Shown: positions 10,715 to 24,609, counted from the first letter of the stretch. The stretch is 64,000 bases of DNA from Thamnaconus septentrionalis (GCA_009823395.1 CM020509.1:20035001-20099000); one strand, 5' to 3'. Notes: generated by a model from the sequence alone, not told the origin. Numbers and translations: made by a program.

Positions 10715-11075
10715 AAGTACTTTATTTATCCCAAAGGAAATTCAGTTCCTCAGCAGATCAGCCCATAAAATAGTGCATGGGGAGTAAGAGAATAATTAAG
10801 AAAAAAGAATTTGAAGTGCTAAATAGTAGAGTGAAAAATAAAAGACCTCGTTATTCATCCGTTAGGGGAACAGGAAGAGACCAAAGAAAAAAAAAAGTTG
10901 GACGAGATGATTAATTCAGAACATGCCACCCTGAAGAGGGTCCAGCCTGGGTTGGAGCGGTGAAGCTAATGGTCCAGTGCCAGTTATTAGCCTGAGCCCA
11001 GACCCTCCTGCGGTCAAGGCTCCGAGGACGGAGGATCCAAAACCCTGCTGCTGCTGCTGCTGCTGCTGCATGATG
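10715..11075 (-). mobile_element. Minus-strand retroelement 3' end ending in (TATC)n
   Basis: Read on the minus strand, the sequence ends GGATAAATAAAGTACTTC and then (TATC)n. The AGTACTTTATTTATCCC signature next to a GATA repeat recurs at the 3' end of fish non-LTR retroelements. The body to about 11075 includes a (CTG)n run at 11041-11069. Family and 5' boundary are uncertain. Confidence 0.45.
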
Positions 11076-11519
11076 TGTTGGTCAGAAAAGCTGCAGAGTG
11101 AGTGGAACTCCTGACAGCCCCCCCCCCCCTAATGGTCACACCACATGATTTGGTCTTTTTTTTTTTTTAAAGGAAGAATGAAAGCAATCAGCAGCAGCCG
11201 ACTCAACCTTTTACTATTTTTCGATTTAAAGAGGTAGGAATCTGGCAAGAAGTGAAAAGTCAAAGAACAGACTTTTTTTTTTTTCCTCCAGATTTTTCTC
11301 CAGAAGATTCCAAGGAGCATATTAGTCATGGGGTGCTTGTTTAGATAGTCGTATATGTCTGAGGAGAAACACACATACTTTTAAAGAGTTTTAAAAGAAG
11401 ACCCACAACTACCGCAGGTCATTTTACCGATGACCTCTAGGGAAAGTGTTTCTCTGCATTTGACCTCTCATATTATATTGGTTGCTAACCTTCACCAACT
11501 AACAACTAAACCTACCCAC

Positions 11520-11620
11520 TCCCTCACCCCCCGGATGACCTTCTGATCACCAGCTTGCTCCTCCCACCTCTAGGCCACGCCGCCATCCAGCCAAGCGGAG
11601 GTTTGGGGAATCGAACCAGC
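11520..11620 (-). repeat. tRNA-like SINE fragment
   Basis: On the minus strand the order GGTTCGATTCCCC, GTGGCCTAGAGG and AGAAGGTCATCCGG resembles tRNA-box-bearing fish repeats (plus-strand signature GACCTTCTGATCACCAGC). The boxes are scrambled, so it is not a tRNA gene. Confidence 0.4.
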
Positions 11621-12382
11621 GCTCGTCTTGATGAGAGCTGTGTTCACGTTGCAAACGGAGAGAAAGTGGATGAAGGCCTTTCGTCTCATTAGACTGCTAT
11701 TCAGAAAGATTCGAGAACAAACAATTCAAACAAACAAATGAATGAAAGCCAGTTGGAAGCAGCTAATTGTCACATTTTTACGCAATGACGATCAAAATGC
11801 GCCGCGATAACGAACGAGATGCCTGATGCCGGTTCGAGTTCACAGAGATCAAAAAAAGCTGGCGTGACTTCCCGATGTCTCCCTGGTGGTCAGAGGAGGA
11901 ACAATCAGACAGGACGACCGCCCCAGTCTATAAGTGATTACGTAACAGGCGATGATCCGTGGAGAGGTCTCGCTGCTTAGGGGTGTGTGTGTGTGTGTGT
12001 GTGTGTGTACAAATTAACATAACAACCCCTTCACGATCACTCTGACCGAGCACAATGTAAGGATCGTTTGTTGGTCATTGCTAATTCATATTAGCCGTTG
12101 AGGTGCCTTCTCTCAACATCAAATTGCTTTGATAGTTTATGGAGCGTGAAAAACTGGAATGAATGACTGGAACAAGCAGAAACACTGGCATTTACACACA
12201 CACACACACAGCGTGTACACCATATTAATTATGCTATTGTATCTCCAGCCTGAAGTTGTAGATACGTAATGGTTCAGTTAGATTAGTAACTGAACTGAGT
12301 TGATTTTTAAGGGTGTTTAAAGAGGCCGCACCGTATTATTCATGGCTTTTTGAAGCCATCCGAAAAGCCATTATTCATGGCT

Positions 12383-12421
12383 TCAGTTCTTCAGTAAAGT
12401 GGAACATTACTGAAGAACTGA
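12383..12421. other. Hairpin with 15-bp perfect stem
   Basis: TCAGTTCTTCAGTAA (12383-12397) and its exact complement (12407-12421) flank a 9-base spacer. The neighbouring sequence also repeats ATTATTCATGGCTT twice (12336-12382). It may be the core of a small foldback element; no target duplication was identified. Confidence 0.6.
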
Positions 12422-13513
12422 CTTATGACATTTAAACAAGATTGTGAGAAAAAAGCTGCAGTCCTCCTAAGCTTGAGTCAGACCCTTGCAGTATACTTCA
12501 CGGGTTGCATTTCCAGATTTTGACGGCACCACTGCAGACCAGACTGAGGAATGGGAGAACAAAAAAAAAAAAAAAAAAATCACAAACTTACATATTGCTG
12601 AAAGTTTCTCTTTCCAGTGCTCTGATCGATGCTAGCTTGGGGTTGGCTACACTATGTTAGTTTTTCCAAAGAAGTCCAAACACATTTAAAAGCTGCCTGC
12701 ATCTAAACTTCAGTCAGCTGTATCACCATGTCGACACTAATGAAGAATTTAAAGAACAAGAATGTGCGACTAAGTTGGAGCAAGCGGTGCAATGGGACGG
12801 AGCCCCTGTCCTGCACGCAGGTGGAGTTTGCTGCAAGTGCATTAGATTTATCCACTGGGACCACGGAGGCCTGTGGAAAACGTCTCCTCTGGCACAAAAA
12901 AGACTCTAGATGAAGCCAGTAGACAGCCAACGAGTCCTCCAGCCGTGATTGGACTACAGATTAAAAACACTGTTAGTGGATCAGTTCCCAGAGGACTTGG
13001 AGCAACTGATTCCAGCCCCATAAATGCAGCAAATTCAATTTTATTCATGCCGTAAAATCAGTCATCATGACTGAAGCACATCTTAAAATACACCTTTAAA
13101 AAGGTTACTTATTCTGTTCTCGATCGGTTATTAACATTTTAAACAGGTATGAAACTGAATGGTGTCAACATTAGTGAGTAAAGCTAAAACATCTAATTAA
13201 TTAATCGACTATACTTGCTGAAAACAAAGAAGCTTTGATTACATTTTACATAAATCAAAGCTTTGGGATGCCAGGATAGATTCTTTCAAACAACCTCTAC
13301 CTTCTTCATTCCAGACATGTTTTTCCACATTTTAACTGTATTTCTTTTTCACTTTCATCAATAACCAACTAAATAACTAAATAATCTCTCCGTTAATCCA
13401 TTGCAAAATTGGTGCATTGCTGTAGCTCTGTTTTTGAGATGGTGAGGATCATTCCAGAACACGAGATGGTGCAGACAGACTGACAGAAGAGTATCTCAGG
13501 CTGTCGATACACT

Positions 13514-13547
<34 letters not shown>

Positions 13548-14016
13548 ATCTCAGCGTCTCCAATTGTAAAAGCCAGGAAGTAACATTGATTCCTTCTAGC
13601 ATTTTATTTGCTCTCTACCCTGACCTTCATTTTCACACTTCAATAGTGGAGAGAAAGCATAAAAACAGCCCGAAAATGTAGCGGGGCGAAGAAGCCATAC
13701 TTAGAATAAATAAATAAATAAGTAAATAAATAAATAAAAAAATCTCCACAAGAACGGAGGAGAGAATTGCTTTCAAATAATCTCAACAGATGTAAGTGGC
13801 GCGTGCACACAGCCACACACAACACACAACAGACAGCGTGGCCGGCCGGCTGGCGTAGAGTTAGCTGTGAATAAATTAGCCCGTCTCTTCTCCATCTCGC
13901 AGGCTCATGAATAAAAGATCTGGTGGCTGAAGAGGAACAGAAAACACATTTACAGAGAGGCAAAATGGAAAACAGAAGAAAGGGGAGGATGAATGTGTCT
14001 TGGTGTGCCTGCCTGC

Positions 14017-14047
<31 letters not shown>

Positions 14048-14370
14048 CGAGGGAAAGTGTGCATGAATAGAATCGGCCCAAATAGCTGCTAACAGCATAA
14101 CGCTGTTTAACAGGATTAAAGGAGGGATTAGCTAATAGCTGACAGAGAATATGAATACTGAGGAGAAGACGGTGGGGGAGGGAGGAGGGTGGTGACTAGA
14201 AGACTGACTGACACAGGCTGGAGGTAAAGGTACACGCATGTGATGATGAAGGCATCCATTAATCCTGAGTGATCGTGACAACAACAGAAAGTAGCTGATA
14301 CACATTAGTTTGCTAGCTAGTACTGCTAGCTTAAGCAACGGCAAATCCACTAAATTTTGTGTACAAAATG

Positions 14371-14401
<31 letters not shown>

Positions 14402-14412
14402 TTACATATGTA

Positions 14413-14470
<58 letters not shown>

Positions 14471-14602
14471 CTGTATATGTACTGTATGCATGTATACATA
14501 TACATATGTGTATATATGTACACAAAACTTACTGGATTTGCCATATATACAGTATATATATATCTATATCTATATCTATATCTATATATAAATGTATATA
14601 TT
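14371..14602. repeat. Compound (TA)n/(GT)n/(TATC)n microsatellite
   Basis: Alternating TA, GT, TA and ATATCT blocks over about 230 bases. Open frames rich in Tyr, Ile and Val on both strands are artefacts of this tract. Confidence 0.95.
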
Positions 14603-15534
14603 GGGTCGCATCCCAGAATCAAGTGTATAGTGGAGCATGTGGGGGTGGGGGTGAGGGATAGGGGGATGGGGGTTGTTTGGGGGGGGGTGTCAAATAAAGT
14701 CAACAAAGATGGAAAAAACAAAAGGCCTCACATAAAGCCTCACGCACAATTACTCACCGCTAACACACGTACACCACTTGCACATCTTGACCCCCCCTTA
14801 ATTAGCAAGAATCTATTAGCTGGCAGCGCGGAGGCACCGAGGGATGAAATCCTTTATCTGAACCAGTGCCCCCCTGCCCCAGTGGAGCCCCCCAGTGTTC
14901 AGACAAGCACTTCCTGTCAAAGACCGAAAGCCAGTCCAGCACCAGCCGAGATGGCCCGGGTTTGTATGCGACGCGGCCTGTAATTTGCCGACTCTTTATC
15001 CGACAGCAGCAGCTTCCTCGTTCAAATGGAAATGTTTGGATAATCATCAGCCACTCAAACAACAATTAGTCTTAATTAATTCCTGGCACAGAGTGCTTTT
15101 AGATGATCCTGGATATCAAAGCGTGGCTGCTCGAGAGGCGAGTGGCACCGTCCTCGCCTGATTAGCAGAGGTGGCAAAAATATTCACATCCTGTGCTTAA
15201 GTGAAAGTATGAAGAGAAAGTGCAGGTTATGAAATGTACTGAAGGAAAAAATAACAATGAATTTTTTTTTTTTTGCAATTAGTGAAACAATTCATTCATC
15301 GTTTCATATGCTTACACTTTTAATAACAATAACTCATGTTATTTTTTTTTGCCACACTTCAAAAAAAGTCGAAGGGATGTTGTTGCTGCACCTGGATGCT
15401 TGGTGTGGACTCAACGTCCGTCACAGAGGTTTGATTTTCACAAAATAAACACTAACTGTTGCGAAAACACAGCGCAAGGCTTCTGCATCGGCTTGCAGTG
15501 AAAAAAAAAAACAAACTTGTTTTTCATTGCAGTT

Positions 15535-15590
15535 AATCTCACTGTGATTATCGCATAAATGCTGACACCCCTAAAATGAATATATTCATA
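15535..15590 (-). mobile_element. hAT-like terminal fragment
   Basis: The minus strand reads TAGGGGTGTCAGCATTTATG followed by a GATAATC/GATTAAC section, similar to one end of common fish hAT elements. Neither the opposite end nor a duplication was found. Confidence 0.35.
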
Positions 15591-15668
15591 CTTACACTTC
15601 CCTAAAAAAAACAATTTTATTCTACCAAGACGGTGACACGAAGCGGATCTGTCGGAAAGCACTCTTAC

Positions 15669-15789
15669 TTTGTAAGGTTCTCCAAACAGGTTGAATCCAG
15701 TCAGGAAGAGGTCTTCATCCTGCTGGACCTCCTGGTTCCTCCTCTCCCACTCCCTCCTCTTCAGGGCACTGCGCTCTGACTCCAGATGA
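15669..15789 (-). CDS. aff2: aff2 coding exon 2 (P-TEFb-binding segment)
   Basis: This 121-base exon encodes residues 18-58 of the aff2 product. It contains [12 protein letters not shown] and then LFGEPYK, the most conserved part of the AF4/FMR2 N-terminal homology domain. In AFF4 the equivalent segment binds cyclin T1/CDK9, so the same role is inferred here. The acceptor reads TTTCCAG (15790-15796) and the donor GTAAGAGT (15661-15668). One base completes the split codon from exon 1 and the exon ends in phase 0. The exon is too small to stand out as an open frame and was found from its conserved peptide and splice sites. Its upstream polypyrimidine tract is a CTT-type microsatellite (15797-15845). 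Confidence 0.95.
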
Positions 15790-16510
15790 CTGGAAAGACA
15801 CAGAGAGGGAAGACGAAGACGAAGAAGAAGAAGAAGAAGAAGAGACTCTTGTTACCATTCCTGGCAGTGCAGTGAGAGCTGCCAGCTGAAAGGGAAATAA
15901 CAGGGTGAATTATGGCCGCAGCACCGTTTGAAGAAATGACTCAAATTTGCACTTAGCACATTAGCGAGTTTGGATTTCACGGCCGATTTCACGAAGCCGT
16001 CAAACTGGAGACTTTGGTCCAAAAGGGGAAGGAGGGACGAGCACGTGGCCGCCGCCTCCTCCTCTGAGACCAGAACCAGAAGCAGAACCAGAAGCAGAAC
16101 CAGAACCAGAACCAGTGCGTGTGAGCTGCAACCAGGAGTTCACTGGAGCCGCAGAGTCGCCAGACCCTTTGACCAAACTTTCTCAGCCATGCGAACCGAA
16201 AGACCCATGGGACGCATTTAATTAAATCTCTCCCTCTTCCAGGAGACCCCAGTTTTTCAGGGCAGTGGGGCGGGCGCGGCGGAGAGGCAACAGGGGAAAA
16301 CAGGGTGGGGCAGGCAGGGGGGGGGCAAAGACCCATGGGAGGAAAAAGACCCAGTTTCAGGGCAACAGACAGTTTTTTTTTATAAAGGAGGAGGAAAAAA
16401 AAAGAGAAGGATGAAAGAGCGAGAGAAGGTAGAGAGAGAGGGGGAGGAGCCAAAGGCAGGAGAGAGAGCGGGAGAGCGGAGGGAATACCACACAGTGTGA
16501 TTGACAGGTT

Positions 16511-16546
<36 letters not shown>

Positions 16547-16624
16547 AGCACTGTACACAGATGTAATGATGGTGTGTGTTGGGACGGCTGGTTGACACGA
16601 GCGCTGGCTGTCAGGGCAGTGCTG

Positions 16625-16672
<48 letters not shown>

Positions 16673-16784
16673 GGTCCCATGACAGAGATCACTGTCTGTG
16701 CCTCCTTCTGTCACACACTACATGTAGTTGGCACCGAATGAGGTCAGACGGGGTAATTAACACACACAGGACTCACAAGCCCGA

Positions 16785-16828
<44 letters not shown>

Positions 16829-18004
16829 TGCACGCACGCAGGCACACGGGTCAGAATGACATCCGGGCTTCCTTTTTTTTTTTTTACACAATACCTTTTG
16901 CCAACTCACATTTATCCCATTTCTATGAAGCCTGCTAGTCGGACAGGACAAGAAGAAACTGAACTGACAGCAGCAGGTCAATAAAAGAGCAGGCGCTCAT
17001 TCAGCGGCAGTGGGCTGCGACCAACAACAGGAAGTTGAAATGATGTCGCTGCAGAGAAACCAGTCCCTCAGAAAGCACACGATGATTGGAGGCTAGTTTC
17101 TTTCCTAGCATTGTTCTATCAGCAGCGACATCAACAGTCTTATGTTATGATTTTATTTGCTTCGGCCGTACTGTGGAGTTGGTAGGATTGTTTCAATTGG
17201 CAGGCTAGCAGAAACCCATTGACTCGCTCTAGCCTGGCCTAGTACTAGCTAGCGCGATAAGCTAAGCTGGATAGAACGTGTTGAAATGGTCTCCACTGAT
17301 AAATAAAACACTGGCTAGCTTGAACGTGAGGTCCTACAGTGCGTCCAAAATTCTGAACCAGCCCCTTTAAATATCTGTGTCTGTTGTTCTTGGATCAGGC
17401 GGTTAGTAAGATACAAGTTGCTAAGCCAACCAAAAGGGAGGCAAAGGGCCATAGCCAACGACTCCTCAATGCTTTCGCTGGTTAGCGTCACCCGGACGCT
17501 AATGTTGAATTAGCTCCCAAAAGAGGATTTCGCAGGTTTGGAGGACATCAAAGTTCGGTCCCCGGCCCGAAACGCCTCTCTCTGCTTGATGGCACTGACA
17601 CGTTTCTGTTTAAATGTCACCTAACGCTTCATTGACGTCTTCGCTCTCAGGTTCCCATGCTAGCTTGTCAGAGCTGCCGATCCCGGGGGGGGGGGCATAT
17701 ATTGAATACATTGAAAGACATCATAAGAAAGGAGGAGGAGGAGGAGGCACATTTGATGGACAGACGGACGGACAGACGGAGGGACGGGTGGGGATTAATA
17801 GCGGAGGTGATATCAGCAGTGGGCAAACTGTCCATAGTGAGATTTTCTGTGAATGAAAATGTGGCAGCGGCAGCTTCCAACCACTCACTTCCCTGTGTGT
17901 GTGTGTGTGTGTGTGTGTGTCCTGAAGTAACGCTGATAGCCAGAGTAAGCTCTGGGAATTTAATCTCAGTGGAGCAATGCTGTGCTCCCCTGATAACTAA
18001 ACAC

Positions 18005-18044
<40 letters not shown>

Positions 18045-19158
18045 AATGTCTCTAACGGAGCCTCATCCCCCCCATCATTTCACTTTGGCTGTACATTAAG
18101 CACCAGCAACACACACCGACACACACACACACACACACACACACCTTCTTCAGCAACTCTTTTGTGCCCATCAGCAAGGCACTAAACCTGTGGACCAGTG
18201 GGTCGAGGCTGCAGACTGCTTTTCATTCGCAGCATCGTCTTTCATAACATCTGATAGAGAAATATGTGAGGAAAAAAAATAAACAATAATAAACAGTTAC
18301 ATTGCTATGTGTGTTGGTGGTGGTTGTTGTGTATCTACGCCTCCCAAATTCTTTGAGATTTCTCTCACGTCTACTTCGGAAAAATTCAAAAAAAAAAAAT
18401 CGATTTTGACTGCATCTGTCATCCAACTGCAGCAGCACCAGCAGCAGATGTTTGAAGGCAGCCTGTGTATAGAAAGCAGTGTCATCAGCAGCGTTTCTGG
18501 AAAGCCTGACTGTGCACCGGACTCACGCTGCTCCTGGGAACAACAGACGAGCAGAAGAGCTCGCCGAGGCCGCTCGGAAATATACTTGGCATATTTCATA
18601 CCTGTGAAAAGCGATCGTGGCCGGCACGGTCCGTGTTATTTTTCGTACGATCGCGTGTTTGAGTTCCAACGGCTAATCCGAGAGATACTCTAGCGTTTAC
18701 TTTTGAGTTAAATAAGCCAAGTAGCGGCTGAATTATATCTGTAGCAACCACATGTTTAGGTTCAATGTCATCTTTAATATTTTTGTTCTATATTTAATAG
18801 TGCTAGTAGTGCGAAAAATTAAAAAGAAATTTAATCAAGTTAATCAAAGATGCTCCTTACGATTAATCATGATTAATCAACATTTTAAAATACAATCCTG
18901 TAAGAAGTTTGATAGGTTGTTGCGGCGTCTTTGGTTCAGTTGATTATTTAATGCCCGGAACACTGGTTGGTTAGATTAAATGCATCTTTTGGTTCTTTCA
19001 ACCTGCGAATACAAAAACAGCCTCAGGGAGAAATGTGACTAAATAAAGCCATAACACATTTGGTAAAACAAACAAACAAACAAACAAACAAAAACCTAAA
19101 CTAAATACTAAATAAAATACTTAGTTCAGGACTGATTGGCTTTCCGCCCCTTTGCCTG

Positions 19159-19204
19159 TCAGTCAGTCAGTCAGTCAGTCAGCCAGTCAGTCAGTCAGTC
19201 AGTC
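19159..19204. repeat. (AGTC)n microsatellite
   Basis: About eleven tetranucleotide units with one AGCC variant, about 120 bp before the long TC array. Confidence 0.95.
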
Positions 19205-19318
19205 GGTGGGAGTGTCTATCACACAGGAAGAGGAATCGCCTGGCAGACGTTCCCATCACATCCAGTCATGACTCTGCAGTGAGTCACTATGAAGGCTGGA
19301 CGCTGAAGTATGTGACTA

Positions 19319-19629
<311 letters not shown>

Positions 19630-22176
19630 CCAGCTGATCAGAACTCGTCTCCTCTTCAGGTGACAGAGATGACGCTTGAGTCATGCTTTTTGTCCACACT
19701 TGGCAAGGAACAACTCATGAAACAGCTTCTGTCTCGTTGTGGGTATTTGAGAGGAATTTTCCATAATGCGTTTCTTCCTCCATTATTTTTTTATTTGGTC
19801 AATTTGGCTCCAATAACTCGATCTGTGGACGATTTTCCAGTGGATTCAGCGTTCTTGCACCGAGTTACATCACATCCTGTCCCGTACTGATCCAAGGTCC
19901 TTTAAATATATTACGACAATCCCTTAAAATAAAGTCATATTTTCATATTTTTTTCAAAAGACTCCGACACCTCACCAGAAAATTCAAATATAGAGTGTAT
20001 AGCGCACATCTAGGTCATGATAGTTGAGGGCTCGGATCGTGTGATCTGTTCAACCGAGGAGCTGAAAAAAAAAAAAGCTAAAATGAAAAAAATATTTTTC
20101 AAAAACAAAATTTTACTACTCTTAAATCATTTTAGCTCCACTTTGAAGTTTTTCCAAACAGAGTTAAACATGTCTGCTATCTTCTTTATTAGTGTTTTTT
20201 TTATTTTTTTTTTTCAAATGAAACATTGACTAAACAAAAGGTGCTCTGCACGGCCACCCACCCACCCACCACACTTCCCAGGCATCACGTGTTCCCCATG
20301 TGCTGCCTGGTGATGTAATATCTGACTTCTTATGAAATGTGGCAAAAGAATCACATGAAAAAAATGGGAATTTACTTGTGCTAAAAGAAAAGCAAAACAA
20401 TGGAATGAGTCAGAAAGAATAGTCTGAAAAAAAGTGATTTCTAGGGTTGTAAAAACAATGTTTAATTAAATACAAAAATATATCTAATAAAAAAAACACC
20501 AAGGTGTTATTGTTTGGTTTGGACGGTCTGTATTCAATATTTCCAAATATTGATTTTTCAAACTGGAGGAGCTTTGCATGATTTATAAACTTGATTGAAT
20601 TTAAAAAGCATATTTAGCCTTCTGTTTACAGCCTGTTTAAACAAAAACCGGGCCAGTCCGGCCCTGTGCTAGAACTTTGCTCCATGGCAAAACCAACACC
20701 AGGAAGCATTCATTGACACTAACCTGGGAGGTGTGTCAGTACCCTCTGTGACATCACAAAGGGCTGAGTTCCAGATAATGTGTTTTTTTTTTCAAACTTC
20801 TGGGATCAAGTTCTTCCTCATTGCTGGGAGATGGGGGGCAGGGTTACTGTCTAATAGGTGGCGCCCCTAGTGGTTAGAAAGGAGAACTTTGCGTGTCGTG
20901 GGAACTCTGAATCGGTCAAAATCTAAATCTTAAAGCCACATATGGGACGGAACCCACTTCATTCAACACGGCGCGGCACAAACGCAAGCAAACATTACTC
21001 CTCCGCCGTCCACCTCTTTATTTAAACTCTCTCCTCTTTTGTCTCTGTTCTTTTCACAGCACGTACACAAGCAGCACCAGCAGCAGCAGCAGCAGCGAAG
21101 GCAGAAACAAAGCGAAGAGTCGACTTCTCTTCTCTGCGGGTGCAGTTCAGCGACACATGACGGTCTGAACAGACGCACCGGCTAACGCGGGACCTTGAAC
21201 GCAGCACGATGGTCCTCACAGCGCTCAAGCCGAGCAGGGAGCCGGCGAGCGCAGCCCCCCCCCCGATCATTTAATGAAGGCCTTTGTCATTAATGGAGTT
21301 CTTTAGAATGAAGCACCGCCGCCGCCGCGCTTGTTACACCTTCAGCTCAAGTGGTCTTATATTAAGCCCCCCCTTCGCACTCTCAACCTTTGTATTTTAT
21401 TTAACCTACGTTTAACCGGGGGAAGCTCAATTAGGAATTAGCCCCTCGGATGTGTTTGCTTTGTGTGCGTGTGTGTGTGAGAGAGAGGGAGGGAAGGAGA
21501 GAGAGAGAGAGAGATGAGGGGGTAGAAGGAGTATTTGGGAATGACAGACAGAAGTGAGGAGGATAATGAGGGGGGGAGGGAGGAGGAGGAGGAGGAGGAG
21601 GAGGAGGTGAGAGGAACGACTGTCAGCCAGCAGACGAAAAGCTTTGTTTGAAGTGTCAGTTCCACAACGCGCTTTCTTTGTCTGTGTGCGTGTTTGCGTG
21701 CGCGCGCGTGTGTGTGTGTGTGTGTTTGTGCGCACTCATTCAGACGGCATTAGACATCAGAGGACGATCAGCAGGCATTCCTGGAGAGGCGGAGATGAGG
21801 AGCACCGTCAATATGAGGAATCTGCAGCAGCTCTTAGCTCTGTCTGTGTGTGTGTGTGTGTGTGTGGCGAGGTGGGAGGCGGGGCTACCGCCGTGCCTTT
21901 GACACGGGCGGCGGGGATGGGGGGAGGGGGCGGCTGCCGGCGGTTCTAATGAGACGCTGGGGGGGGCTTCAAACACGAGCGGCGCGCTTGTTTTTTGTTT
22001 TTTTAATGCGCATCACTGGCGAGGTCGGGAGGGGACGGCGTGACGATGATGATGAGGAGAGGAAGAGCGGCGCTTTGGCGTCCACACGCCAGCGTCGCGT
22101 CACACCCGGAAACCTTGGTCTGGGAGGGAAGCGTCCCATTTCCATATGTACGCCTTATTTTTCCCCTCCCGCGGCT

Positions 22177-22209
22177 TGTTTGTTTGTTTGTTTGTTTGTT
22201 TGTTTGTTT
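22177..22209. repeat. (TTTG)n microsatellite
   Basis: Perfect tetranucleotide run of about eight units. Confidence 0.95.
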
Positions 22210-22538
22210 CTCTGGCTCTTGTTTGCATTTAGGGAGCGGTTATCTCAAGTCCTCTCAGCATGGCAGCAAAACAAATGAACAAAAAAAAATAAAAAAATCG
22301 CTCTTCTAATCACACTCAGTGAACACTAGAGGTCCTGCCATGGATGGATGGGACCAGTGCAGGACTTCCTGACAACGCAGGCGTCTGATATGAACGACGC
22401 ACTGCAATATTAGCGCCGATAAAATAGTGTTGTTTTTGTTCACAATGAAAAAAATTGTACAAATGAACACAATGAGAGCATTCTTAAAAAGTCCACACTC
22501 CAAAAGTCCAGAGTGAGTTTTCTTATCATGTCTTCTAA

Positions 22539-23086
22539 TAGGGCTGTCCCGATCCGATATTGATATCGGATATCGGTCCGATATCAGCCAAAAAAGGAAT
22601 ATCGGATTATATCTCCGATATTAACACTCCGATAGAAAGCAGTCCATTCTACTCCGGCGAAAAAAGAATCTCCACATCGTGCTCGGACTGCAGAAAGTGG
22701 AGATGGAGGAGTCAGGGTCATCACGAGTTTAGTTAACTGACAATATTGTTTTGTTGTTTTTTTGTTATTTTTTTGTTGGGCATTTTTGTTCAAGGCCTCC
22801 TGATATATTTTTTCATTTATTTTTTCTATTTCACAGTTTTTTTTAAAATAATTGTTAATAATAAGTGGTATGTTCTCCAATACAACTGTTTTTGACCCTT
22901 ATTCTCTGTTTGAGTAATGTCACTTGATGCTGCCTTTTTTTAACACTCCACACTACAGAATGAATAATGAAAGTATGTTTCATTTGTAGCATGCTGATAT
23001 CGGACTGATATCGGTATCGGCCGATATTCAAGGTTGACATATCGGTATCGTATCGGAAGTGAAAATATAGTATCGGGAGAGGCCTA
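22539..23086. mobile_element. hAT-type MITE rich in ATATCGG motifs
   Basis: The 548-bp element begins TAGGGCTGTCCCG and ends with the inverted TAGGCCTCTCCCG (11 of 13 match). It is flanked by a perfect 8-bp duplication, TCTTCTAA, at 22531-22538 and 23087-23094. Both subterminal regions contain multiple TATCGG/CCGATA motifs in both orientations, likely transposase-binding repeats. There is no transposase. Confidence 0.88.
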
Positions 23087-24569
23087 TCTTCTAATGTAAG
23101 AGGGCTAAGAGTACATGTCAGAGTTTCCTGTACCAACTGCTGTTGGTTTCCTTCCGCAACAAGTCCGCGTCCGTGTATTTGGTATTTGTGTGTGTCTCCG
23201 GGACAAAGTCAACTGCTACCAGACTACAGGCTGCAGGCGTGAGGTCACATTTGCTCAAATTTGTCTCAATTCCCCGCAATACAATGCAAAACAAACAGAC
23301 GAACGGGAAAAACAACTGACTCACAGAAGCTGCTCGTCTTCGCACATTTTCAAAATAACAATTGCGCGTCTCAGAAAAATGCAGTGTGCCACCAACTGCA
23401 CATATTGAATTTTAAATACATCCAGCGTGGGAGGGAGGAAGATTCGTCCCGTTTCCCAGCCGCAGAAGGAAGACATTTCAAGCAAGTCGTTTATTTATTT
23501 CCTTTTTTTTTCTTCTTTTAGCTCTTTCCAGCGCCACATCTGTGCTGATGAGCCACTCTCCCCCTCGCCGCACAGGCGGAACATTGTCGACCATGTGCGA
23601 TAATTCACAGCTGAAGGTGCAAAGATTTTGTGCCGCTTTCATTAATATCGGATCATTTTTCCTACGTTTTAATGAGGCGCTGCTGACAAACAACCAAGAT
23701 GAAGTGTTGGATTGTGTTTTTCGCAAGTTTAGACAGGCAAAAAAAAAAAACAGCAGGAGCAACAGCATGGACGTAGAAGAAGTAGGAAGTCAGAGGCTCT
23801 ATAATTAGATGGAAGGCAACAAAATAAACTTTTTTCTTTTGGGAACATGTTGAGAATTACATTCTGGGTTCTGTTTAGCTTTGGCACTTACGCTAGAAGA
23901 GGTGCTTGTACAACTAAAATAATACCTTCCTTGCCACAGACTTTCTTTGCATGACATTGCAGTGAGTGGCACTCGAAGATGTTTCTGTTATTGCCTCGCA
24001 ACATGCCGCCTATTTTCCACCCTCCCAAACCCCCCGCACCAAAGTTGATGTCATAACGCTGCTTTGATTTCTTCCTCACCGTTTCCTTCATCACAGTTTA
24101 TTACGTGACAGTGAAAAAAAAAAATACAGAAAATCTTCCTCCTTCATTTTTCCCTTCACAACCCACACATTTTCACACGGTCCCCAACCCAATGCCTTGC
24201 TCTGAGTGTTTTCCTCTTGTTTTGCAAGTTTTTCGGGGGAATCTTTAAGGAGTCGGAAATGGGCGGTTCCGAGACGCCAACGTATTCGGATCCACCATCC
24301 GGGAGCCGAATGGATTTTTTTTTGGCCATCGAACGCAGACATTTGGACGTCGTGCCCGCAGCACTGCTTTTCACTTTCGGCCTCTGCGGCTGAACTCTGA
24401 CGACAGCGATGACGCTTTGACGCCACGGTATCGCCGCTGCTTCCCAATCACGGCGTTGCCACATTTCTTTTCTGGTTTTTTGAAGTGTAATTACCAAGTC
24501 TGCCTGTAGAGTGTTTGAAAAAAGAGCGCGGTGGGAATTCGTGGCAGAGTTTAACAGCGCAACAGCACG

Positions 24570-24609
<40 letters not shown>

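Larger units (their letters stand above)
7679..15668 (-). other. aff2: aff2 intron 2
   Basis: This 8-kb intron contains the Tx1-like LINE remnant with its flanking GATA tracts (7758-10714) and a further retroelement tail (from 10715). Beyond these are a (CTG)n run (11041-11069), a SINE-like fragment (11520-11620), GT/CA tracts (11980-12008, 12195-12210), a 15-bp-stem hairpin (12383-12421), poly(A) (13514-13541), an AAAT tract (13705-13740), and a compound TA/GT/TATC microsatellite (14371-14602). No other exon is supported. Confidence 0.85.

Noticed and set aside
11520..11620. tRNA gene
   Set aside because: Box-like words are present but not in tRNA order and no cloverleaf can be drawn; better read as a SINE-type fragment.
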